Of a stretch of 6,183 nucleotides of DNA, positions 1 through 4,927 are shown one piece after another (the stretch's first letter is position 1; each line of letters opens with the position of its first letter). Under the pieces are notes generated by a model, which worked only from the letters and a program-made list of their open reading frames with translations, had not been told where the DNA came from and did not search any database. Made by a program: the position numbers and the translations under genes. This DNA is from a bacterium HR12. GTDB lineage: Bacteria; Actinomycetota; UBA4738; HRBIN12. Location: assembly GCA_002898915.1 (NCBI GenBank), contig BEHO01000076.1, positions 1 through 6,183 on the forward strand. Direction: 5' to 3'.

Positions 1-1
1 C

Positions 2-577
2 ATGGGGATCCGGCCCGATGCCGACGACCGCGTCCTCCCATCACCCAGGACCCCACTCACGTCGGGCCTCCACGTCCGCTACACGAGCGTCGAGACGCGC
101 CTGCGCGAGGTCCGGGTCCCGATCCCGCACACGACGCACACCGTCTACTCGGACGACCTCCCGCCGGGGGAGGTGCGGATCGCTCGCGCGGGTCGCGACG
201 GGCTCATGATCGAGACGTACCGGGTGCGGGTCGTGAACGGCGAGGTCGTCCGGCGCACCCTGCTCGGGCGGCGGGTCGTGGTGCCCGCCATCGCCACGAG
301 GAGGATCGTCGGCCGCGACACGACGATCCACGGGACCCAGGTCGGCGAGGCGAGCTACTACACGTTCGCGCCGGGCGACGGCCTCACCGCGGCGCACCCG
401 TGGCTGCCGTTCGGTACGGTGGTCACCGTCGAGAACCTCGAGAACGGCAAGACCGTCACGGTGGTGATCAACGATCGGGGACCCTTCGGCGGCCGCATCA
501 TCGACCTCAGCGTCGAGGCGTTCCGGCGCATCGCGCCCCTCAGTCAGGGCGTCTGCCAGGTCCGCCTCACCTGGTGA
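2..577 (+). CDS. G5 domain / RlpA-like double-psi beta-barrel cell-wall protein, 3' part (5'-truncated by window)
   Basis: Only the C-terminal 191 residues are present. Residues about 1-29 ([18 protein letters not shown]) look like the end of a DUF348 domain as found in YabE/Rpf-type proteins, so the ATG at base 2 is probably internal and the true start lies upstream. Residues about 30-107 form a G5 domain ([20 protein letters not shown], then GRDG and NGEVVRR), associated with cell-wall or N-acetylglucosamine binding. Residues 114-191 form an RlpA-like double-psi barrel: GEASYY 115-120, TAAH 129-132, LPFGT 135-139, NDRGPF 157-162, RIIDLS 165-170. The likely role is extracytoplasmic peptidoglycan binding or remodelling. 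The RlpA catalytic Asp is present (D158), but the loop that normally carries the catalytic Glu (TANGE) is missing, so lytic activity is doubtful. The gene lies directly upstream of rsmA, where yabE or rpf sits in Gram-positives, and its TGA overlaps a GTG by four bases. The domain call is firm; the exact family is less so. Confidence 0.82.
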   Translation: MGIRPDADDRVLPSPRTPLTSGLHVRYTSVETRLREVRVPIPHTTHTVYSDDLPPGEVRIARAGRDGLMIETYRVRVVNGEVVRRTLLGRRVVVPAIATRRIVGRDTTIHGTQVGEASYYTFAPGDGLTAAHPWLPFGTVVTVENLENGKTVTVVINDRGPFGGRIIDLSVEAFRRIAPLSQGVCQVRLTW

Positions 578-1418
578 CGCGGTCCGGGGGCTCGGCCGCT
601 CCGACCTCCGCGAGCTCGCGCGCCGCCACGGGATCCGACCTCGGAAGGCGCTCGGCCAGCACTTCCTGGCCGATCCGAACCTCGCCCGGGCGATCGTGGC
701 CGACGCCGACGTGCGGCCGGGAGACCGGGTGCTCGAGGTGGGCCCGGGGCTCGGGTCGCTCACCGTGGCCCTCGCGGCGGCCGGGGCGCGGGTCCTCGCG
801 GTCGAGCTCGATCGCGCGCTGCTCCCGGCGCTCGCGGAGGTCCTCGCGCCGTGGCCCTCGGTCCGGGTGATCCACGCCGACGCGCTGCGCGCGCCGTGGG
901 ACGAGCTCCTCGGAGGGGGTGCGTGGACGATGGTCTCCAACCTCCCCTACAACGTGGCGGTGCCCGTCGTGCTGCGGATGCTCGAGGAGGCGCCCCAGGT
1001 GCGCTCCTTGCTCGTGATGGTCCAGCGGGAGGTGGGCGAGCGCCTCGTGGCCCGCGCCGGCGAGCCCGCCTACGGGGCCGCGAGCGTCCGCGTGGCCTAC
1101 CACGCGGAGGGCCGGCTGGTCCGCCGCGTGCCGGCGCGCGTGTTCTGGCCCGAGCCCGCCGTGGACTCCGTCCTCGTGCGGCTCGTCCGCCGCTCGCGAC
1201 CGCCGGTGTCCGTGCCGCGCGAGCGCCTCTTCGCCGTGGTGGAGGCGGGGTTCGCGGAGCGGCGGAAGACCATGCGCGCGGCGCTCCGCAAGCTCGGTCT
1301 CGCTCCCGAGGCCGCCGTCCGGGCGCTCGAGCGCTGCGGGCTGCCGGCCGACGTGCGCGCGGAGCGGCTCGCGCTCGAGGACTTCGCCCGCCTCGCCGAG
1401 ACCGTGGAGGCCGCGTGA
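574..1418 (+). CDS. rsmA: 16S rRNA (adenine1518-N6/adenine1519-N6)-dimethyltransferase RsmA (KsgA), apparent frame break near 5' end
   Basis: RsmA dimethylates two adjacent adenines in the 3' terminal hairpin of 16S rRNA using S-adenosylmethionine, a late step in 30S assembly. Numbering from the proposed repaired start, the motifs are GQHFLADPN 28-36, SAM-binding [11 protein letters not shown] 54-64, acidic VELD 77-80, HADAL 101-105, catalytic NLPY 123-126, [10 protein letters not shown] 149-158, [10 protein letters not shown] 191-200 and [12 protein letters not shown] 227-238. The reading frame carrying GQHFLADPN and the preceding helix ([16 protein letters not shown]) is open from base 468, yet has no ATG, GTG or TTG before the GTG at 696, which would delete the conserved N-terminus. 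A GTG at 574-576 overlaps the upstream TGA but is in another frame. One extra G in the run at 586-590 would join it and give a normal 281-residue protein. This is either a sequence error or a real frameshift. The strictly intact open frame with a standard start is 696-1418. Function is certain; the start is not. Confidence 0.9.
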
Positions 1419-2287
1419 CCCCCCGCGCGAGGACCGTGCGGCGCGAGGCGCGGGCGAAGGTCAACGTCTTCCTGCGGGTGCTCGGCGCTCGCGCCGACGG
1501 GTACCACGACCTCGAGACCCTCGTGGTGCCCATCTCCCTCGCCGACGTGGTGACGGTCCGTCCGGCCGACGCGCTCCGTGTCGACGTGCGCGGCGCCGCC
1601 GAGCTCGCGGGCCAGGTCCCGCGCGGCGGGCTCAACCTCGCGCTCGTCGCGGCGCTCGCCCTCGCCGACGCGTGCCCTCACGCGCCCGGCGCGGAGATCG
1701 TGATCCAGAAGCGTATCCCCGTCGCCGCCGGCCTCGGCGGCGGGAGCGCGGACGCCGCCGCGACGCTGCTCGCGCTGAACGAGCTGTGGGGGTGCGGGCT
1801 CGACCTGGCCACCCTCGCCGATCTCGCGGAACGGATCGGCTCGGACGTCCCGGCCATGCTCGCCGGAGGTCCGGTGCTCGTCTGCGGGCGCGGCGAGCTC
1901 GTCGCCCCGGCCGAGGTCGTCCCGCTGTGGTGGGTCCTCGTGCGGGTGCCGGACGGCGTGCGCTCGCCGGACGCCTACCGGTGGTGGGACGAGGATGGGG
2001 GGTCCACCGGCCCGGACCCGGCGCCGATCCTGGAGGCCGCGGCGGCGGGCGACGTCGAGACCCTCGGGCCGCTCCTGTTCAACGACCTCGAGCCACCCGT
2101 GTTCGCGCGCCGCCCCGACATCGCCGCGGCGAAAGAGCGCGTCCTCCGGGCCGGCGCGCTCGGCGCGGTGATGAGCGGGAGCGGGTCGTCCGTGGTCGGC
2201 CTGGCGCGCGACGAGGCGCACGCGCGGGCGCTGGCCGCGGCCCTGCCCGACGCGATGCCGGTCCTCGGCCCGCCCGGTGGGGGATAA
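1415..2287 (+). CDS. ispE: 4-diphosphocytidyl-2-C-methyl-D-erythritol kinase
   Basis: IspE is the ATP-dependent GHMP-family kinase of the MEP pathway. It phosphorylates the 2-hydroxyl of CDP-methylerythritol on the way to IPP and DMAPP, and acts in the cytosol. The 290-residue length is normal. The N-terminal substrate motif AKVNVFLRVLGARADGYHDL (residues 14-33) includes the conserved Lys15. The glycine-rich ATP loop is PVAAGLGGGSADAA (102-115). GSDVP (142-146) carries Asp144, matching the catalytic Asp, and the third GHMP motif is GAVMSGSGSS (250-259). The GTG start at 1415 overlaps the rsmA stop as GTGA, with GGAGG at 1406-1410 four bases upstream, so translation is probably coupled to rsmA. 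The next gene in the cluster is separated by a tRNA. Identification is firm. Confidence 0.95.
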   Translation: MTPRARTVRREARAKVNVFLRVLGARADGYHDLETLVVPISLADVVTVRPADALRVDVRGAAELAGQVPRGGLNLALVAALALADACPHAPGAEIVIQKRIPVAAGLGGGSADAAATLLALNELWGCGLDLATLADLAERIGSDVPAMLAGGPVLVCGRGELVAPAEVVPLWWVLVRVPDGVRSPDAYRWWDEDGGSTGPDPAPILEAAAAGDVETLGPLLFNDLEPPVFARRPDIAAAKERVLRAGALGAVMSGSGSSVVGLARDEAHARALAAALPDAMPVLGPPGGG

Positions 2288-2288
2288 T
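2283..2288 (+). promoter_or_regulatory. Candidate -10 element for tRNA-Gln
   Basis: GATAAT differs from the sigma-70-type -10 consensus at one position and is a rare AT-rich hexamer in this GC-rich sequence. It spans the ispE stop codon (TAA at 2285-2287). Transcription would start near 2295, about 23 bases before the mature tRNA 5' end. No good -35 hexamer is visible 16-18 bases upstream (the region reads GC-rich), so this is inference from one hexamer and position. The tRNA could instead be processed from an rsmA-ispE transcript. Confidence 0.35.
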
Positions 2289-2317
2289 CGCTTGCGCACC
2301 CCGCGCACGGGGCGCCC

Positions 2318-2388
2318 TCCGGGGTCGTCTAACGGCAAGACGCGGGCCTTTGGAGCCCTCGATGGAGGTTCGAATCCTCCCCCCGGAA
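2318..2388 (+). tRNA. tRNA-Gln (anticodon UUG)
   Basis: A full cloverleaf can be folded by eye. The acceptor stem TCCGGGG 2318-2324 pairs with CCCCGGA 2381-2387, with A2388 as discriminator. The D stem is GTC 2327-2329 with GAC 2339-2341. The anticodon stem is 2343-2347 with 2355-2359, and the loop CTTTGGA 2348-2354 places anticodon TTG at 2350-2352, reading CAA (and CAG by wobble). The T arm is GGAGG, TTCGAAT, CCTCC at 2364-2380. The U1-A72 first pair is typical of bacterial tRNA-Gln. The 3' CCA is not encoded (ACG follows CCCCGGA). The outermost anticodon-stem pair, C2343 with T2359, is a mismatch. It lies between ispE and glmU. Confidence 0.95.
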
Positions 2389-2404
2389 CGGCCTCGGGGT
2401 CGGC

Positions 2405-2433
2405 TTGTCGGCTCCGCGGTCCCCTGGTAGGAA
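2405..2433 (+). promoter_or_regulatory. Candidate promoter for glmU-prs
   Basis: TTGTCG at 2405-2410 resembles a -35 element (4 of 6 to TTGACA). After 17 bases comes TAGGAA at 2428-2433, immediately preceded by TGG at 2425-2427 as in an extended -10. TAGGAA itself is a weak -10 match. Transcription would begin near 2440, leaving a leader of about 22 bases with a strong Shine-Dalgarno before the GTG at 2462. If used, it gives glmU-prs its own promoter downstream of the tRNA and excludes the more upstream in-frame starts for glmU (TTG 2405, GTG 2435). Weak match, inference only. Confidence 0.33.
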
Positions 2434-2450
2434 GGTGACCCCGTCCGAGG

Positions 2451-2459
2451 GGAGGGAGG
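2451..2459 (+). promoter_or_regulatory. Shine-Dalgarno of glmU, decides start at 2462
   Basis: GGAGGGAGG contains GGAGG at 2451-2455, six bases before the GTG at 2462. The two other in-frame candidate starts (TTG 2405 and GTG 2435) lack a well-spaced purine-rich site; the GTG at 2435 has AGGAAG directly abutting it. Starting at 2462 also places the LAAGKGKRF motif at residue 17, as expected for GlmU. Confidence 0.65.
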
Positions 2460-2461
2460 TC

Positions 2462-3895
2462 GTGCCCCGGTCCACGCCGAAGACCCGCCCGAGGCTCGTC
2501 GCGATCGTGCTCGCCGCCGGGAAGGGCAAGCGGTTCCGCTCCTCCTTGCCGAAGGTGCTGCACCGGGTGTGCGGCCGGCCGCTCCTCTGGCACGCCGTGA
2601 GGAACGCGCTCGCGGCCCGCCCGGAGCGGGTCGTGATCGTGGTGGGGACCGGCGCCGAGCTCGTCCGCGACGAGGTCGCCTCCTGGGATCTCCCCGTGCC
2701 GGTCGTCTTCGTGGATCAGGGCGAGCCGCTCGGCACCGGCCACGCCGTGCTCGCCGCGGAGCGCGCCGTCGGCGGGGCCGAGGAGGTGCTCGTGGTGGGC
2801 GGCGACTTCGACCCGGTGGCCCCGGCCGACGTGCGCCGACTCCTCGCGCTGCATCGGCGGACGGGCTCGGCCGCCTCGATCCTCACCACCGAGGTCGAGG
2901 ATCCGAAGGGCTACGCGCGGATCGTGCGCGAGGGAACGCGGCTGATCGAGATCGTGGAGGGGACCGACGCGCCGCCGGGCCTCCGCGCCACGCGCGAGGT
3001 CTCGACCCTCGTCTTCGTCTTCCGGCGGAAGGACCTCTACGCGGCCCTGCCCCTCGTCGGGCGCGAGAACCGCCAGCGCGAGTACTACCTGAACGAGGTC
3101 TTCCCTATCCTCATCGGCAAGGGCGAGCGGGTCTCGGCCCTCAGGGTGGACACGGGCGGTCTGATGGGCCCGAACTCGCGCGCGGAGCTCGCCGCGCTGG
3201 GCGCCCTCCTCCGCCGCCGCATCGACGAGGCGCACATGGCCGCGGGCGTCACGATCGAGGACCCGGCGACGACCTACATCGACGCGGACGTGCGGATCGG
3301 GCGGGACACCGTGATCCGACCGATGACCGTGCTGGAGGGGACGACCCGGATCGGCCCGGGCTGCACGATCGGACCCTCCACGCGCATCGTCGACTCGCGC
3401 GTCGGCGAGGGCGCCATCGTGGAGCACTCGGTGGTGCGGGGCTCGCGGATCGGGCGCGGGGCCACGGTGGGCCCCTTCTCGCACCTCCGGCCGGGGACCG
3501 TGCTCGGGCCCCATGCGAAGGCGGGCGCGTTCGTCGAGATCAAGGCGTCGGAGATCGGCGAGGGTTCGAAGGTGCCGCACCTCTCCTACGTCGGCGACGC
3601 GACGGTCGGCAGGGACGTGAACGTGGGCGCGGCCACCGTCACCGTGAACTACGACGGCTACCGCAAGCATCGGACGGTGATCGAGGACGAGGCGCGGATC
3701 GGCTCGGATACGATGCTGGTGGCGCCGGTGCGGATCGGACGGGGCGCGGTGACGGGTGCCGGATCGGTCATCACGAGGGACGTGCCGGCGGGGGCGCTCG
3801 CCGTCGAGCGCTCGGAGCAGAGGATCGTGGAGGGGTATCGGAAGCGGAAGGACGCGGAGGCGGAGCGCGCCAGCCGCGGCCGCGGGACGCGCTGA
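2462..3895 (+). CDS. glmU: Bifunctional UDP-N-acetylglucosamine pyrophosphorylase / glucosamine-1-phosphate N-acetyltransferase
   Basis: GlmU acetylates glucosamine-1-phosphate and then couples the product to UTP, yielding UDP-GlcNAc for peptidoglycan. Starting at GTG 2462 the protein has 477 residues, within the family range. The N-terminal uridyltransferase (Rossmann-like) has LAAGKGKRF 17-25, PKVLH 30-34, LGTGHAV 90-96, GGD 113-115 with metal-binding Asp115, IVEGTDAP and Asn238 (PNSRAEL). The C-terminal left-handed beta-helix has many hexapeptide repeats (from about residue 265), GPFSHLRPGT, FVEIKASEIG, HLSY with His373 at the position of the catalytic His, and NYDG from Asn396. Two departures from consensus are visible: GKGKRF instead of GxGTRM, and GGDFDPV instead of YGDVPLL, one residue longer. 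The tail is short and basic. prs follows after 12 bases, probably in the same operon. Identification is firm; the start could be 2435 or 2405. Confidence 0.95.
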   Translation: MPRSTPKTRPRLVAIVLAAGKGKRFRSSLPKVLHRVCGRPLLWHAVRNALAARPERVVIVVGTGAELVRDEVASWDLPVPVVFVDQGEPLGTGHAVLAAERAVGGAEEVLVVGGDFDPVAPADVRRLLALHRRTGSAASILTTEVEDPKGYARIVREGTRLIEIVEGTDAPPGLRATREVSTLVFVFRRKDLYAALPLVGRENRQREYYLNEVFPILIGKGERVSALRVDTGGLMGPNSRAELAALGALLRRRIDEAHMAAGVTIEDPATTYIDADVRIGRDTVIRPMTVLEGTTRIGPGCTIGPSTRIVDSRVGEGAIVEHSVVRGSRIGRGATVGPFSHLRPGTVLGPHAKAGAFVEIKASEIGEGSKVPHLSYVGDATVGRDVNVGAATVTVNYDGYRKHRTVIEDEARIGSDTMLVAPVRIGRGAVTGAGSVITRDVPAGALAVERSEQRIVEGYRKRKDAEAERASRGRGTR

Positions 3896-3907
3896 GGGGG
3901 CCCGACG

Positions 3908-4888
3908 GTGGAGATCGTCACGAAGAAGAAGATGATGCTGTTCTCGGGGACGACGCACCCCGCCCTCGCGGCGGAGATCGCCGAGAACCTCGGCATCCAG
4001 GTGTCGCCCGCGAGGATCTCCCGCTTCGCGTCGGGCGAGATCTACGTTCGGGCGGAGGAGAGCGTGCGCGGCGCGGACGTGTTCGTCGTCCAGACCCACG
4101 CCGACCCGGTGAACGAGTCGATCATGGAGCAGCTCATCATGATCGACGCGATGAAGCGGGCCTCGGCCAAGCGGATCACCGCGGTCGTCCCCTACTACGG
4201 CTACTCGCGTCAGGACAAGAAGGCGCTGGCCCGCGAGCCGATCAGCGCCAAGCTCGTCGCGGACCTGCTCTCCGTGGCCGGCGCGGATCGCGTGGTCTCG
4301 GTCGACCTGCACAGCGGGCAGATCCAGGGGTTCTTCGACTTCCCCTTCGACCACCTCACCGCGCTGCCGATCCTCTCCGGGTACCTGCGCGACGAGCTCG
4401 GGCTGTACGGGGACGACCTCGTGGTCGTCGCGCCGGACGCCGGGCGCATCAAGACCGCGGAGAAGCTCCGGGAGGCGCTCCACGCCGACCTCGCCTTCCT
4501 CTACAAGCGTCGGTCGCGGCGCGAGGCGCACAAGATCGAGGAGGTCGCCGTGGTCGGGGAGGTCGAGGGGCGGCCCTGCGTGCTCGTGGACGACATGATC
4601 GACACGGCCGGCACGGTGACGAAGGGGGCCGCCGCCCTCGCCGCGATGGGCGCCGGGCCGATCTACGTCGGCGCCACGCACCCGGTGCTCTCGGGGAAGG
4701 CGGTGCAGCTCCTCGAGGAGGCCCCGATCGAGCAGGTGGTCGTGACGAACACGATGCCGATCCCGGAGGAGAAGCGCTTCGCCAAGCTCCGCGTCCTCTC
4801 CATCGCACCCCTCATCGCCGCGGCGCTCCGGGCGGTGTTCGAGGACACGAGCGTCTCCGAGATCTTCCGCGGCGAGAACCAGGTGTAG
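3908..4888 (+). CDS. prs: Ribose-phosphate pyrophosphokinase (PRPP synthetase)
   Basis: Prs transfers pyrophosphate from ATP to ribose-5-phosphate, producing PRPP for purine, pyrimidine, NAD, histidine and tryptophan synthesis in the cytosol. The 326 residues match class I enzymes (about 310-330). Motifs: SGEIYVRAEESVRG 42-55, PYYGYSRQDKK 95-105, DLHSGQIQGFF 133-143 with catalytic-region His135, the flexible-loop YKRR 199-202 with Lys200 and Arg202, and the PRPP loop DDMIDTAGT 228-236. The chosen GTG at 3908 has GAGGGGG at 3894-3900, seven bases upstream. ATG codons at 3932 and 3935 would still leave the conserved core but lack this site. It lies 12 bases after glmU, the usual glmU-prs pair. 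Instead of the usual following rplY/pth genes, a convergent gene begins 39 bases later. No convincing terminator is seen between them. Confidence 0.96.
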   Translation: MEIVTKKKMMLFSGTTHPALAAEIAENLGIQVSPARISRFASGEIYVRAEESVRGADVFVVQTHADPVNESIMEQLIMIDAMKRASAKRITAVVPYYGYSRQDKKALAREPISAKLVADLLSVAGADRVVSVDLHSGQIQGFFDFPFDHLTALPILSGYLRDELGLYGDDLVVVAPDAGRIKTAEKLREALHADLAFLYKRRSRREAHKIEEVAVVGEVEGRPCVLVDDMIDTAGTVTKGAAALAAMGAGPIYVGATHPVLSGKAVQLLEEAPIEQVVVTNTMPIPEEKRFAKLRVLSIAPLIAAALRAVFEDTSVSEIFRGENQV

Positions 4889-4927
4889 CCCGCCGCGTCG
4901 GGGACGAGGGAGCCGGCTCTCGCCGGG

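Noticed and set aside
2389..2424. Possible hairpin between tRNA-Gln and glmU (GGGG near 2396 with CCCC near 2423)
   Set aside because: Only four consecutive pairs form before mismatches and there is no T tract; a terminator or riboswitch cannot be supported.
1097..4681. A 1194-codon open frame on the minus strand antisense to rsmA, ispE, tRNA-Gln, glmU and prs
   Set aside because: It is a GC-rich shadow: its translation is dominated by Arg, Gly, Pro, Asp and His without domain motifs, and the plus-strand genes under it are clearly real.
4889..4927. Possible bidirectional terminator, with the palindrome GAGCCGGCTC at 4910-4919 and a weak CCGG/CCGG hairpin at 4913-4926
   Set aside because: The stems are only four to five pairs and no T tract follows on either strand, so an intrinsic terminator is not supported.
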